DNA from: Nocardioides hwasunensis
GTDB taxonomy: Bacteria > Actinomycetota > Actinomycetes > Propionibacteriales > Nocardioidaceae
Length of the DNA: 64,000 nucleotides
Assembly (NCBI RefSeq): GCF_014779665.1
Contig: NZ_JACXYY010000001.1
Coordinates: 434,001 to 498,000 of the forward strand
Direction of reading: 5' to 3'
Below the pieces are notes generated by a model. The model did not search any database. It saw nothing but the letters and a program-made list of their open reading frames with translations, and was not told where the DNA came from. Of the stretch, positions 42,905-52,723 are shown piece by piece (position 1 is the stretch's first letter; each line of letters opens with the position of its first letter). Made by a program: the position numbers and the translations under genes.

Positions 42905-43895
42905 GGGAGTCGGGCGCAGCCGGGACCGGGACCGACTCCACGATCGCGGCCAGGATCGACCCGGTGGTGCGTCCGCTCATGGTCGCCTCGACGTTGGGCA
43001 GGAGTCGGTGCGCGAGCACCGGCTGCGCGATGCCGTGCAGGTCGTCGGGGAGGACGTAGTCGCGGCCCTGCGTGGCAGCGACCGCCTTGGCGGCACGGAC
43101 CAGGTGGAGCGTCGCGCGCGGCGAGGCGCCGAGGTGGAGGTCGCTGCTCGTGCGGGTGGCCGTCGCGAGGGCGACGGCGTAGCGGTGCACGGCCGAGGAG
43201 ACGTGGACACGGCCGACGATCTCGATGACCTTGCGGATCTCGCCGGCGTCGGTGACGGGCTCGAGGTCGTCGAGCGGGTTGTGCGCGGTGTGGCCCTCGA
43301 GCATCGCGATCTCCGCGGACTCGACGGGATAGCCCACCGAGACACGGGCCATGAAGCGGTCGCGCTGGGCCTCGGGGAGGGCGTAGGTGCCCTCCATCTC
43401 GATCGGGTTCTGGGTGGCGATCACCATGAAGGGCTTCTCGAGCTGGTAGGTCGCGCTGTCCACGGTGACCTGGCGCTCCTCCATCGACTCCAGCAGCGCG
43501 GACTGCGTCTTGGGCGAGGCCCGGTTGATCTCGTCGCCGACCACGATGTTGGCGAAGATGCCCCCGGGGCGGAACTCGAACTCGCGGGTGTCCTGGTTGA
43601 AGATCGAGACGCCGGTGACGTCGGACGGCAGCAGGTCCGGCGTGAACTGGATCCGGCGCACCGTCGAGTCGATGCTCCTCGCGAGCGCCTTGCTCAGCTG
43701 GGTCTTGCCGACACCGGGGACGTCCTCGATGAGGAGGTGACCCTCGGCCAGCAGGACGACGAGCGCCGCGTTGACGACGTCGGGCTTGCCGGCGATCACC
43801 CGCTCGATGTTCTGGCGAACCGCGCCGGTCACCCGGTGCACGGTGTCCAGGTCGGGCGCCCGCCCGAACGTCTCGTCGGTTGGCCCAGTGGTCAC
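42888..43895 (-). CDS. MoxR-family AAA+ ATPase
   Basis: 335 residues. Walker A PGVGKTQLSKAL, Walker B VVGDEINRASPKTQ, sensor 1 MVIATQNPIEMEGT, then the AAA lid. MoxR ATPases act as chaperones for metal insertion or complex maturation, usually with DUF58/VWA partners as here. The GTG at 43895 is divergent from mraZ with a 445-base gap. Confidence 0.95.
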   Translation of the reverse strand: MTTGPTDETFGRAPDLDTVHRVTGAVRQNIERVIAGKPDVVNAALVVLLAEGHLLIEDVPGVGKTQLSKALARSIDSTVRRIQFTPDLLPSDVTGVSIFNQDTREFEFRPGGIFANIVVGDEINRASPKTQSALLESMEERQVTVDSATYQLEKPFMVIATQNPIEMEGTYALPEAQRDRFMARVSVGYPVESAEIAMLEGHTAHNPLDDLEPVTDAGEIRKVIEIVGRVHVSSAVHRYAVALATATRTSSDLHLGASPRATLHLVRAAKAVAATQGRDYVLPDDLHGIAQPVLAHRLLPNVEATMSGRTTGSILAAIVESVPVPAAPDSRGSRA

Positions 43896-44258
43896 GTCTC
43901 GTCCGTCCCCTCGTCAGCCGCGATCGGCGCTCGGCACCACGGTATGTGGTCTGCGCAACATACCGGGACCCGAAGTCCGGACCGCAGGCTCGTCGCGACC
44001 GCATCCGGGCGCCGAAGGCACCGCGATCCACCACCGCGCACCCCGGGCAGCCCCGGTCCCTCCACTTTCCTCCACCACCGGCCTGCCCCGTTCCCCACCG
44101 GCGCTCCCCGGGGGACGGCGGACGGTGCGTGCTGAGCGTGGAGAGGCGCGGATCCACGCTCAGCGGGACCGGTACGCCGTCGCGCGCCACCGAGGCGGCG
44201 TACGCCCGGCGCGGCGGTGGGCGACGTGAAATTCAGGCGGGAAACACGCGGGATCTGG
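43896..44258. other. Intergenic region between moxR and mraZ
   Basis: No gene is supported here on either strand; open frames in it are composition-driven. It contains the 7-bp dyad GGTATGT...ACATACC (43941-43964) close to the moxR start, then about 200 bases of C-rich, purine-poor sequence, and an AT-richer stretch (GTGAAATTCAGG, 44226-44237) shortly before the mraZ promoter. Confidence 0.6.
43941..43964. promoter_or_regulatory. Inverted repeat GGTATGT-N10-ACATACC upstream of moxR
   Basis: Perfect 7-base arms separated by one helical turn, 46 bases upstream of the moxR GTG. The spacing is right for a dimeric regulator controlling the MoxR-DUF58-transglutaminase operon. The cognate regulator is unknown. 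Confidence 0.5.
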
Positions 44259-44286
44259 TTGACGGTGGAGCAATGTGGAGTACTGT
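44259..44286 (+). promoter_or_regulatory. mraZ (dcw) promoter
   Basis: TTGACG at 44259-44264, 16-base spacer, TACTGT at 44281-44286. The spacer and -10 are occupied by MraZ boxes, so MraZ binding should compete with RNA polymerase. Leader about 45-50 bases. Confidence 0.6.
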
Positions 44287-44300
44287 GGGGCGAAGTGGGG
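44265..44300. promoter_or_regulatory. MraZ operator: four GTGG(A/G)G boxes at 10-bp period
   Basis: GTGGAG at 44265 and 44275 and GTGGGG at 44285 and 44295: four boxes exactly one helical turn apart, the known MraZ-binding arrangement of repeated boxes upstream of mraZ. It covers the promoter, consistent with autoregulation of the dcw cluster. Confidence 0.88.
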
Positions 44301-44340
44301 GACAGGGTCGAACTTTCCCGCCGAGCGAGGGGGGTGCCGG

Positions 44341-44769
44341 ATGTTCTTCGGCACCTACACGCCCAAGCTCGACGAGAAGGGACGCCTCTTCCTCCCCGCG
44401 AAGTTCAGGGACGAGCTGACGGAGGGACTCGTGGTGACCAGGGGGCAGGAGCGCTGCCTCACCGTCTGGTCGCTGGAGGACTTCGGGAGGCTCACCGACC
44501 GGCTCCGAGAGGCGCCGGTCACGCAGAAGGGCACCCGCGACTACGTCCGCATGCTGTTCGCCGCCGCCAGCCAGGAGGTGCCGGACAAGCAGGGACGGAT
44601 CAACATCCCGGCACCACTGCGGGAGTACGCCTCGCTCCGCAAGGAGTGCGTGGTCATCGGGTCGATGAACCGGATCGAGATCTGGGACCCCACGGCGTGG
44701 GCGACCTACTCCGAGGAGCAGGAGCAGAAGTTCTCCGAGCTCAGTGACGAGGTCTTCCCCGGGATCTGA
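44341..44769 (+). CDS. mraZ: Transcriptional regulator MraZ
   Basis: 142 residues with two AbrB/SpoVT-like swapped-hairpin halves, each with a conserved DxKGR block ([17 protein letters not shown] and [17 protein letters not shown]). MraZ forms a ring-shaped oligomer that binds tandem boxes before its own gene. The start ATTC-free N-terminus MFFGTY is the family standard and AGCGAGGGGGGTGCCGG precedes it. First gene of the dcw cluster. Confidence 0.96.
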   Translation: MFFGTYTPKLDEKGRLFLPAKFRDELTEGLVVTRGQERCLTVWSLEDFGRLTDRLREAPVTQKGTRDYVRMLFAAASQEVPDKQGRINIPAPLREYASLRKECVVIGSMNRIEIWDPTAWATYSEEQEQKFSELSDEVFPGI

Positions 44770-44846
44770 GCAGGGATCCACCGCAGCACCAGCACGACCG
44801 TGACAGCACAAGACGCACCACGAGAACTGACATCGGACCCGCATCA

Positions 44847-44942
44847 CCAGGTCTCGAGCCCGCTCCCGCAGCGATGGCCATCTGGGGCACTTCCCCGGCA
44901 CCAGACGGCCTTCCCCATCGCCGGGAGCGGGCAGGGACCTGG
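44847..44942 (+). ncRNA. Structured leader between mraZ and rsmH; candidate mraW RNA motif
   Basis: A 96-base imperfect hairpin: CCAGGTC (44847-44853) pairs with GACCTGG (44936-44942), GCCCGCTCCCG (44858-44868) with CGGGAGCGGGC (44922-44932), GCGATGG (44871-44877) with CCATCGC (44915-44921). The apical part has GGGG-CACTT-CCCC (44884-44896) and two copies of CTTCCCC 20 bases apart (44890, 44910). The location upstream of rsmH (mraW) in an actinobacterium fits the mraW RNA motif, a conserved element of unknown function. I matched it by position and structure, not by a covariance model. Confidence 0.65.
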
Positions 44943-45049
44943 TGCGGCGGCCCACCCCGTGCCACTCCGGCGGGGCGTGTCAGTCGCACCGCCAACCTGC
45001 ACCCGCAGCACACCAGCACACCAGCACACCAACCAGTGGGGTCGAGACC

Positions 45050-45211
45050 ATGAGCACCACCCAGCCCTTGGGGCGCACCACGGCGGCACCGCCGCTGCGG
45101 GTGCGCGACCAGGCGCGCCAGGCGGTCGCCCTCATCCTCTTCTCCGCCGCCGCAGCCACGTCGCTGGCCCTGGCGCTGCTCCTGCTCACGTTCCTGGGTC
45201 ACCAGGGCTGA
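45050..45211 (+). CDS. Small single-pass membrane protein between mraZ and rsmH
   Basis: 53 residues: a 20-residue polar N-terminus with Arg/Asp (RVRDQARQ), then one membrane helix of about 24 residues (VALILFSAAAATSLALALLLL) and a three-residue tail. It lies 15 bases before rsmH and after the structured leader, so it would be the first gene read after that RNA. No family recognised. Codon use (GCC, CTG, CGC third positions) looks coding. Could be a small divisome-associated membrane protein by context only. Confidence 0.6.
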   Translation: MSTTQPLGRTTAAPPLRVRDQARQAVALILFSAAAATSLALALLLLTFLGHQG

Positions 45212-45226
45212 GTCGGGCTGGACCGG

Positions 45227-46216
45227 ATGACGACTCCCAGCCACGCCCCGGTCCTCCTCGACCGGGTCGTCGCCCTCCTGGCGCCTGCGCTCGCCGCCCC
45301 CGGGTCGGTGTACGTCGACTGCACGCTCGGCCTCGGTGGCCACAGCGAGGCGGTCCTCGAGCGGCTGCCCGAGGCCCGGGTCATCGGCATCGACCGCGAT
45401 CCCGCCGCACTGCGGATGTCGACCGAGCGCCTCGCCGCCCACGGTGACCGGTTCACAGCCGTGCACGCGGTCTACGACGAGCTCCCCGAGGTCGTCGGCA
45501 GCCTCGGCCTGGACCACGTCGACGCGATCTTCTTCGATCTCGGCGTCTCCTCCATGCAGCTCGACGTCCGCGACCGCGGCTTCGCCTACTCCGAGGACGC
45601 CCCGCTCGACATGCGGATGGACCCCACCACGGGCCAGACCGCCGCGGACCTGCTCAACACCGCGACCCCGCAGGAGCTCACCCGGATCCTGCGGGAGTAC
45701 GGCGAGGAGAAGTTCGCCAGCAAGATCGCCCGTGAGGTCGTACGCCGCCGCGAGACGGCGCCGTTCTCCACCAGCGCCGACCTGGTCGAGCTGCTCTACG
45801 CGACCATCCCGGCACCCGCCCGGCGCACCGGTGGCCACCCCGCCAAGCGGACCTTCCAGGCGCTGCGGATGGCGGTCAACGACGAGCTCGCCGTCCTGCG
45901 ACGGGCGATCCCGGCCTCGATCGAGGCCATCGGCCTCGGCGGTCGCGTGGTCGTGGAGTCCTACCACTCCCTCGAGGACCGCCTGGTCAAGCGGGCGTTC
46001 ACCGAGGCCACCCGGCTCGACGTGCCGCCGGACCTGCCCTTCGTGCCCGAGGGTGCCGAGCCGGCCCTGCGCCTGGTCACCCGCGGCGCGGAGCAGGCCG
46101 ACGAGCACGAGGTCGCCGAGAACCCCCGAGCTGCATCCGTCCGGCTGCGCGCCGTCGAGCGCGTCCGCCCTGCCTCACCCAGCCAGTCCCACCAACCCCG
46201 GGAGCCACAACGATGA
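45227..46216 (+). CDS. rsmH: 16S rRNA (cytosine(1402)-N4)-methyltransferase RsmH
   Basis: 329 residues (MraW). SAM motif [18 protein letters not shown], then IGIDRDPAA, the [11 protein letters not shown] block, [14 protein letters not shown] and [13 protein letters not shown] near the end. It methylates C1402 of 16S rRNA in the decoding site. The ftsL-like gene overlaps its stop (ATGA). Confidence 0.96.
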   Translation: MTTPSHAPVLLDRVVALLAPALAAPGSVYVDCTLGLGGHSEAVLERLPEARVIGIDRDPAALRMSTERLAAHGDRFTAVHAVYDELPEVVGSLGLDHVDAIFFDLGVSSMQLDVRDRGFAYSEDAPLDMRMDPTTGQTAADLLNTATPQELTRILREYGEEKFASKIAREVVRRRETAPFSTSADLVELLYATIPAPARRTGGHPAKRTFQALRMAVNDELAVLRRAIPASIEAIGLGGRVVVESYHSLEDRLVKRAFTEATRLDVPPDLPFVPEGAEPALRLVTRGAEQADEHEVAENPRAASVRLRAVERVRPASPSQSHQPREPQR

Positions 46217-46770
46217 GCAGTCCCGCTCTGCAGACCAGGACCCGGGTCACCCGGATCGCCCAGGAGGCCGTCGACAAGGCGCGCCTCACCGTCGTGCCCC
46301 GGGTGCGCACGCGCGCCCCGCGGGTGCCGTTCGTGACCCTGGTCAGCGCGGTCCTGGTGGCCGGCATCGTCGGGCTCCTGCTCTTCAACACCTCCATGCA
46401 GCAGGCCTCGTTCTCCGCGTCCTCGCTGGAGAAGGAGGCCGACACCCTGGCTGCGCGTCAGCAGACCCTGCGCATGGAGCTCGACGAGCTGCGCGACCCC
46501 CAGCGGCTGGCACAGCAGGCGCAGCAGATGGGCATGGTCATCCCGCCGGCGCCGGTCTTCCTCGACCTCGAGACCGGCAAGACGATCGGGGTGCGCACCC
46601 CCGCGACCCCGGAGAACGCGATCCGGCTCGACCCGCCCCCGCCGCCCAAGCCGAAGATCCTGCAGCCCGACCCGACCGTCGTCCAGGTCCCGGCCACGGC
46701 GTCCACCGCGTCGACGAAGACCACCGGCCAGCAGGGCAACCAGCAGGGCAAGAAGAACCGCGACCGCTGA
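46213..46770 (+). CDS. FtsL-like cell-division protein
   Basis: 185 residues: about 38 basic cytoplasmic residues, one membrane helix (40-58), a short coiled coil (68-98, [24 protein letters not shown]), the [11 protein letters not shown] block found in FtsL/FtsB-type proteins, and a long Pro/Thr/Gln-rich tail ending in KKNRDR. The topology, position between rsmH and ftsI and coiled coil all fit FtsL, which recruits and activates FtsW-FtsI; sequence similarity in this family is low. ATG overlaps the rsmH stop. Confidence 0.85.
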   Translation: MSSPALQTRTRVTRIAQEAVDKARLTVVPRVRTRAPRVPFVTLVSAVLVAGIVGLLLFNTSMQQASFSASSLEKEADTLAARQQTLRMELDELRDPQRLAQQAQQMGMVIPPAPVFLDLETGKTIGVRTPATPENAIRLDPPPPPKPKILQPDPTVVQVPATASTASTKTTGQQGNQQGKKNRDR

Positions 46771-46858
46771 CGGCGCGGTCGCACCGATCCACGGCGTCAG
46801 CCACCTACATTCAGCACCACCGCACGTGCCCGGGCGCAGCCCGGGACCCGACGGGGAA

Positions 46859-48637
46859 ATGAGGAGACCAGTGCCGAGCAGCCGCCTGAGGCCCGGAGCC
46901 TCGCGAGGCGCACCCCTGCTGCGCCTGCGGGTCGGGTTCGTCCTCATCGCGATGGTCCTCTCCTTCTTCGGCGCCCGGCTGGTGCAGCTCCAGGGCGTCG
47001 ACCCGCGCTCGTACGCCGCCATGGCCGCGGCCGAGGGCGCGGTGAAGATCCCGCTGCTCGCCGAGCGCGGCGACATCCTCGACCGCAACGGCGTGCCGCT
47101 GGCCGACTCCATCCAGGGCAAGATGGTCATCGCCGACCCGAGCCTCACCGCCGCGCAGGCCCCCGCGATCGCCCGGCTGCTCTCCGACGCCCTGTCGATC
47201 GACTACTTCAAGGCGCTCACCGCGCTCAAGGGCCGCAAGGAGGGCAGCCGCTTCGAGTACATCGCCCGCCGGGTGCCGAGCACCCTGGCCAGCGACACCC
47301 TCAAGGCGATCGACGCCGCGGGCTACGACGGCGTCTCCCTCCAGGACGACCCGATCCGGGACTACCCCGCCGGCGACGTCGCGGCCAACCTGCTCGGCTA
47401 CATGGGCACCGACGAGCCGCTCGGCGGCTTCGAGCGCACCTTCGACAAGCAGCTGGCCGGCGTCGACGGCCAGGCCACCTGGCAGTCCAACTCCCGCAAG
47501 GGCGTCCGAATCCCGCTGCGCGACAGCACGATCAAGGCTGCGCAGGACGGCAAGCCGCTGACGCTGACGATCGACCGCGACCTGCAGTGGTTCGTGCAGA
47601 AGGTGCTCGCGCAGTCGGTCGACCAGTATCGCGCCGAGAGCGGCGCCGCCGCGGTGCTGGACACCCGCACGGGCGAGGTGCTCGCGCTGGCCGACTACCC
47701 GACCTTCGACGCCAACCGGCCGAGCGAGGCGAAGAAGGACGACCTCGGCTCCCGGGCGATGAACGACGCCTACGAGCCCGGCTCGGTCGAGAAGGTGCTC
47801 ACTGCGTCGTCGCTGATCGATGCCGGCAAGGCCTTCCCGCGACAGAGGTTCAAGGTGCCGCCGAACCTGGCCCGTCAGGACCGCGTCATCGGCGACTGGT
47901 TCGACCACGGGGACATCAGGCTCACGCTCGCGGGGATCATCGCGAAGTCGTCCAACATCGGCACCGTGCTCGCGGCCGACGCGTTCACGCCACCCGAGCT
48001 CGTCGACTACCTCAAGCGGTTCGGGCTCGGCCAGCGCACCGACATCGGCGTCCGGGGCGAGTCGTCCGGCCTGCTCACCACGGGGGACGCGATGACGTCG
48101 CAGACCAAGGACCGCGTCGCCTTCGGCCAGTCGCTGTCGGTCAACGTCATGCAGATGGCGGCCGCGGTCAACACGGTCGCCAACGGCGGCATCCGGGTCT
48201 CGCCCAGCATCATCGCCGGTTCCGCGGTCACCGACGACGGTGTCACCGTCGGCACCGACACCGCCACCCGGACCCGGGTCGTGAGCAAGAAGGCAGCCCG
48301 GGGCACCGCCAAGATGATGGAGAAGGTCGTCGACCCCGAGGACGGCGTCGCCCCCGGCGCGCAGGTGCCGGGCTATCTCGTGGCCGGCAAGACCGGCACC
48401 GCGCAGCGCGTGGTCGACGGTGTCTACGACGGCAGCACCTCGGTGTCCTTCGGGGGGTTCGCCCCGGCCGACGACCCGCGCTTCACCGTCTACGTCGTGA
48501 TCCACCGCCCGATGGTCGACGGTGGTGGTGGCTCGATCACCGGACCGGTGTTCTCGCGGATCATGGGCTACGTGCTGGGCCGCTACGGCGTCGAGCCGAC
48601 CAACGGCAAGCCGTCGCGTCTCCCCGTCGAGTGGTGA
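46859..48637 (+). CDS. ftsI: Septal peptidoglycan transpeptidase FtsI (PBP3-type)
   Basis: 592 residues, class B penicillin-binding protein. Membrane anchor at about 24-45, dimerisation domain with the ERGDILDRNG block, transpeptidase with Ser309 in SVEK, S-S-N in AKSSNIGT, and Lys511 in KTGT. It crosslinks septal peptidoglycan with FtsW as partner glycosyltransferase. Start uncertain: ATG 46859 chosen, but GTG 46871 has AGGAGA just upstream. No PASTA domain. The murE start overlaps its stop. Confidence 0.94.
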   Translation: MRRPVPSSRLRPGASRGAPLLRLRVGFVLIAMVLSFFGARLVQLQGVDPRSYAAMAAAEGAVKIPLLAERGDILDRNGVPLADSIQGKMVIADPSLTAAQAPAIARLLSDALSIDYFKALTALKGRKEGSRFEYIARRVPSTLASDTLKAIDAAGYDGVSLQDDPIRDYPAGDVAANLLGYMGTDEPLGGFERTFDKQLAGVDGQATWQSNSRKGVRIPLRDSTIKAAQDGKPLTLTIDRDLQWFVQKVLAQSVDQYRAESGAAAVLDTRTGEVLALADYPTFDANRPSEAKKDDLGSRAMNDAYEPGSVEKVLTASSLIDAGKAFPRQRFKVPPNLARQDRVIGDWFDHGDIRLTLAGIIAKSSNIGTVLAADAFTPPELVDYLKRFGLGQRTDIGVRGESSGLLTTGDAMTSQTKDRVAFGQSLSVNVMQMAAAVNTVANGGIRVSPSIIAGSAVTDDGVTVGTDTATRTRVVSKKAARGTAKMMEKVVDPEDGVAPGAQVPGYLVAGKTGTAQRVVDGVYDGSTSVSFGGFAPADDPRFTVYVVIHRPMVDGGGGSITGPVFSRIMGYVLGRYGVEPTNGKPSRLPVEW

Positions 48638-50211
48638 GTCGTTACTCTCGGTCGGTGGATCAGGCAGTGAGCGCGACCCGGCCGCAGCAGGTCCCGGCGA
48701 CCCCCGCGGCCGAGCTCGCCGACTGGCTGTCGTCCACCACGGAGGTGGCCGTGCGCGGTGACCTCTCCGTCGCCGTCACCGGCATCTCGCTGAGCACCGC
48801 CCGCATCCGCCCGGGTGACCTGTACGCCGCCCTCCCGGGCGCACGCGCCCACGGTGCCGACTACGCCGCGCAGGCGCTCGGCGCCGGAGTCGTCGTGGTC
48901 CTGACCGACCCGTCCGGGCTCGACCGGCTGCCGTCCGGCACGCCTGCCCTGGTCGTCCCGGAGCCGCGGCGCGTCCTGGGGCGGCTGGCCGCCCGGATCT
49001 ACGGCGAGCCGGCCCGTGCCCTCCGCGTCATCGGGGTCACCGGCACCCAGGGCAAGACCACGACCACCCGGATCCTCGAGCAGGGCCTGACCGCCTCCGG
49101 CACCACGTCGGCGGTGATCGGCACCGTCGGCACCCGCATCGCCGGGGAGGACGTGAAGACACAGCTCACGACGCCCGAGGCGCCCGACCTGCACGGCCTC
49201 TTCGCGGTCATGCGCGAGGAGGGGGTCGACACCTGCGCCATGGAGGTCTCCAGCCACGCGCTGGTGCTCGGCCGGGTCGACGGGGTGGTCTTCGACGTGG
49301 CGACCTTCCTCAACCTCGGTCGCGACCACCTCGACTTCCACCACGACCTCGACGACTACTTCGCCGCCAAGGCCAGCCTCTTCACCCCCGAGCGCGCGAG
49401 CGGCGGCCTGACCAACATCGACGACGAGTTCGGCCGCAGACTGCTCGACGTGGCGACGATCCCGATGTCCACCTTCTCCAGCCAGGACCCGGACGGTGCC
49501 GCCGACTGGCGGGCCGTCGACGTCGACCTCGGCCCGACAGGGGCGACGTTCACGGTCCTCGGCCCGGACGTCCAGATCGAGGCGGCCGTCGGTATCCCGG
49601 GCGAGTTCAACGTCTCGAACACGCTCGCCGCCATCGCGTCCGCCGCGCTGGCCGGGCTCGACCCGCGTGCGGTCGCCGATGGCATCGCGCGGGTCAGCGG
49701 CGTGCCCGGTCGACTCGAGCAGGTCGCGCGCGGTCAGGGCTATGCGGTCGTGGTCGACTACGCCCACAAGCCCGACGCGCTCGAGGCCGTCCTCCGCACC
49801 CTGCGTCCGTTGACCGACGGCCGGCTGATCGTGGTCGTCGGCGCGGGGGGCGACCGCGACACGACCAAGCGCCCGGTCATGGGCGAGATCGCGGCTCGAC
49901 TCGCCGACGTGGCGATCATCACCGACGACAACCCTCGCACCGAGGACCCCGCCGCGATCCGCGCGGCGGTGCTCGCCGGCGCCGGTGGCGGTCGGGCGGA
50001 GGTGCTCGAGGTGGGCGACCGGCGCCTCGCCATCCGCGAGGCCGTGCGCCGTGCCGCGCCCGGCGACGTGGTGCTGGTCGCCGGCAAGGGGCACGAGACC
50101 GGCCAGGAGGTCGGTGACGTGGTGCACCCGTTCGACGACCGCGTCGTGGCCGGCGAGGAGGTCGACGCGACCCTCCGGGCAGCGTCCACGCACGACGGTG
50201 GGGCCCGATGA
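48634..50211 (+). CDS. murE: UDP-MurNAc-tripeptide synthetase MurE
   Basis: 525 residues from the coupled GTG at 48634; GTG 48655 or 48667 could be the true start. P-loop GTQGKTTTTR, substrate block TTPEAPDLH, ATP-site lysine region (FAAKASLF, carbamylated Lys), and the DNPRTEDP loop, whose D-N-P-R identifies a diaminopimelate- rather than lysine-adding enzyme. In Nocardioidaceae the wall contains LL-diaminopimelate, so that isomer is the expected substrate (family knowledge). The stop overlaps murF by ATGA. Confidence 0.95.
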   Translation: MSRYSRSVDQAVSATRPQQVPATPAAELADWLSSTTEVAVRGDLSVAVTGISLSTARIRPGDLYAALPGARAHGADYAAQALGAGVVVVLTDPSGLDRLPSGTPALVVPEPRRVLGRLAARIYGEPARALRVIGVTGTQGKTTTTRILEQGLTASGTTSAVIGTVGTRIAGEDVKTQLTTPEAPDLHGLFAVMREEGVDTCAMEVSSHALVLGRVDGVVFDVATFLNLGRDHLDFHHDLDDYFAAKASLFTPERASGGLTNIDDEFGRRLLDVATIPMSTFSSQDPDGAADWRAVDVDLGPTGATFTVLGPDVQIEAAVGIPGEFNVSNTLAAIASAALAGLDPRAVADGIARVSGVPGRLEQVARGQGYAVVVDYAHKPDALEAVLRTLRPLTDGRLIVVVGAGGDRDTTKRPVMGEIAARLADVAIITDDNPRTEDPAAIRAAVLAGAGGGRAEVLEVGDRRLAIREAVRRAAPGDVVLVAGKGHETGQEVGDVVHPFDDRVVAGEEVDATLRAASTHDGGAR

Positions 50212-51614
50212 TCGCGATGTCGCTGGCCGAGGTCGCCGAGGCGGTCGGGGGAGTGGCCCACGGCGAGGCGACGCTCACGGGTGGTGCGTTCCTCGACACC
50301 CGCACCCCGGAGCCGGGCGGACTGTTCGTCGCCATCGTCGGTGAGCGCGTCGACGGCCACGACTTCGTGGCCGAGGCCGGCGCGGCCGGTGCCGTCGCGG
50401 TGCTGGGCACCCGACCCACTGCGCTCCCGACCGTCGTCGTCGACGACGTGACCGGCGCCCTCGGCCGACTCGCGCGACACGTGGTGGACCGTCTCCCCGA
50501 GGTCACGGTGCTCGCGATGACCGGCTCGCAGGGCAAGACCGGCACCAAGGACTACCTGGCCCACCTCCTCGGCGAGTCCGGGCCGACGGTCGCGACCCGC
50601 GGCAACTTCAACAACGAGCTCGGCGTTCCGCTCACCGTGCTGCGGGCGACCCCCGAGACGCGCTACCTCGTCGTCGAGATGGGGGCCCGGGGCGTCGGGC
50701 ACATCGCCCGGCTCTGCGAGATCGCGCCGCCGCACATCGCCGCCGTGCTCAACGTCGGCACCGCGCACATCGGTGAGTTCGGCAGCCGCGACGCGATCGC
50801 CCGGGCCAAGGGCGAGATCATCGAGGCGCTGCCGGCCGACGGCACCGCGGTCCTCAACGCCGACGACGACCTCGTCGCCGCCATGGCGCCGCGCACGCGC
50901 GCCTCGGTCGTCACGGTCGGGAGCAGCGCACGGGGTGGCCCCGTCGACGTGGCCGTCAGCGAGGTCACCACCGACGACATCGGCCGTCAGTCCTTCGAGG
51001 TCGTCCACCGCGGGTCCGGCGCGACCGTGCACCTGGCCCAGATCGGCGCCTTCCAGTGGCGCAACGCCGCGGTCGCGGCCGCGATGGCCCTCGCGGCCGG
51101 CCTCGACCTCGACACCGTCGCCGACTCGCTCGCCGACGCCGGTCCCGCCAGCCGGTGGCGGATGGAGGTGACCGAGCGCGCGGACGGCCTCGTCGTGGTC
51201 AACGACGCCTACAACGCCAACCCCGAGTCCATGCGGGCCGCCCTCGAGACGCTCGCCGGCATCGGCGCCCGCAGCGGTCGACGTACGGTCGCGGTGCTCG
51301 GTGAGATGTTCGAGCTCGGTGAGGGAGCCGCCGACGCGCACCGCGGAGTCGGGACGTACGCCGCCGAGGTCGGCGTCGACCTCCTGGTCACCGTGGGTGC
51401 CGGCGCGGGGCGGATCGCGGACGGCTTCGACGACGTCGGAGGTGGGGGAGTGAGCATCCCCACGGCGGGGCGTGACGCTGCGGTCACCTGGCTGCGGCAC
51501 AATGTCTCGGCTGCTGATGTCGTCCTGGTGAAGGCATCACGAGGGGCGGCGCTGGAACTGATCGCCGAGGACCTGCTCGCCCAGAGCGGCACGGAAGGGA
51601 GACGCATCACATGA
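50208..51614 (+). CDS. murF: UDP-MurNAc-pentapeptide synthetase MurF
   Basis: 468 residues. Adds D-Ala-D-Ala to UDP-MurNAc-tripeptide. N-terminal uridine-binding domain ([19 protein letters not shown]), P-loop [24 protein letters not shown] block and [13 protein letters not shown] in the third domain. ATG start overlaps murE by 4 bases and its stop overlaps mraY by 4 bases. Confidence 0.96.
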   Translation: MIAMSLAEVAEAVGGVAHGEATLTGGAFLDTRTPEPGGLFVAIVGERVDGHDFVAEAGAAGAVAVLGTRPTALPTVVVDDVTGALGRLARHVVDRLPEVTVLAMTGSQGKTGTKDYLAHLLGESGPTVATRGNFNNELGVPLTVLRATPETRYLVVEMGARGVGHIARLCEIAPPHIAAVLNVGTAHIGEFGSRDAIARAKGEIIEALPADGTAVLNADDDLVAAMAPRTRASVVTVGSSARGGPVDVAVSEVTTDDIGRQSFEVVHRGSGATVHLAQIGAFQWRNAAVAAAMALAAGLDLDTVADSLADAGPASRWRMEVTERADGLVVVNDAYNANPESMRAALETLAGIGARSGRRTVAVLGEMFELGEGAADAHRGVGTYAAEVGVDLLVTVGAGAGRIADGFDDVGGGGVSIPTAGRDAAVTWLRHNVSAADVVLVKASRGAALELIAEDLLAQSGTEGRRIT

Positions 51615-52723
51615 GAGCCATCCTGTTCGGAGGAGGACTCTCGCTGCTGATCTCGCTGCTCGGCACGCGCTACGCCATCCGGATCTTCACCCGTCAGGGC
51701 TTCGGCCAGCCGATCCGCGACGACGGTCCCACCACGCACCACACCAAGCGCGGGACGCCCACGATGGGAGGGGCGGTGATCGTGCTCGCCACCGTCGTGG
51801 GCTACTTCGCGGCGAAGGTCATCACCGGCTCCGCGCCGACGGCGTCGGCGATGCTGCTGCTCTTCCTCTTCGTCGGGCTCGGCACGGTCGGCTTCCTCGA
51901 CGACTTCCTCAAGGTGAGCCGCCAGCACAACCTGGGGCTGCGCAGCCGGGCCAAGATGATCGGGCAGACGCTCGTCGCGGTGGTCTTCGGGTTCCTCGCG
52001 CTGTCACCGGCGCTCGAGGACGAGCGGGGCTGGCGTCCCGCGTCCGACCACATCTCGTTCATCCGCGACTACGAGCGCTTCGCCCTGCCGACGGTCCTCG
52101 CCATCGTGCTCATCTGGTTCCTCGTCACCGGCTTCAGCAACGCGGTCAACCTCACCGACGGCCTCGACGGCCTCGCGACCGGCGCCTCGATCCTCGTCTT
52201 CGCCGCCTACACGCTGGTCAACATCTGGCAGAACAGCCAGTCGTGCGCCCTCGAGGCCGGCCCCAAGTGCTACGAGGTCCGCGACCCGCTCGACCTGGCC
52301 GTCGTCGCCGCGGCCATCACCGGGGCGTGCTTCGGCTTCCTGTGGTGGAACGCCTCGCCGGCGCAGATCTTCATGGGCGACACCGGCTCGCTCGCCCTCG
52401 GCGGCGCCATGGCCGGCTTCGCGATCATGACCCGCACCGAGCTGCTGCTGATCATCATCGGCGGGCTGTTCGTGGTCATCACGCTCTCGGTGATGATCCA
52501 GGTGTCGGTCTTCAAGCTCAGCCGGGCCAGCGGGCTGGTCCGGTCGGTGTTCAGGATCCAGGCCGGCCACCGCGTGTTCCGCATCGCGCCGCTCCAGCAC
52601 CACTTCGAGATGCTCGGCTGGGAGCAGGTCACCGTGACGATCCGCTTCTGGATCATCACCGGGCTCTGCGTGGCCACCGGCCTGGGCATCTTCTACGCCG
52701 AGTGGGTCGCCGGCATCGGATGA
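51611..52723 (+). CDS. mraY: Phospho-N-acetylmuramoyl-pentapeptide transferase MraY
   Basis: 370 residues, ten membrane helices. Moves phospho-MurNAc-pentapeptide to undecaprenyl phosphate, forming lipid I. Conserved cytoplasmic loops: FLDDFLKV (Asp-Asp), [24 protein letters not shown] and a PLQHHFE block. Overlaps murF and murD by 4 bases each. Confidence 0.97.
   Translation: MRAILFGGGLSLLISLLGTRYAIRIFTRQGFGQPIRDDGPTTHHTKRGTPTMGGAVIVLATVVGYFAAKVITGSAPTASAMLLLFLFVGLGTVGFLDDFLKVSRQHNLGLRSRAKMIGQTLVAVVFGFLALSPALEDERGWRPASDHISFIRDYERFALPTVLAIVLIWFLVTGFSNAVNLTDGLDGLATGASILVFAAYTLVNIWQNSQSCALEAGPKCYEVRDPLDLAVVAAAITGACFGFLWWNASPAQIFMGDTGSLALGGAMAGFAIMTRTELLLIIIGGLFVVITLSVMIQVSVFKLSRASGLVRSVFRIQAGHRVFRIAPLQHHFEMLGWEQVTVTIRFWIITGLCVATGLGIFYAEWVAGIG

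Noticed and set aside
44774..44846. Coding sequence between mraZ and the structured leader
   Set aside because: No start with a ribosome-binding site and no frame with coding-like third positions; it is better explained as leader RNA.
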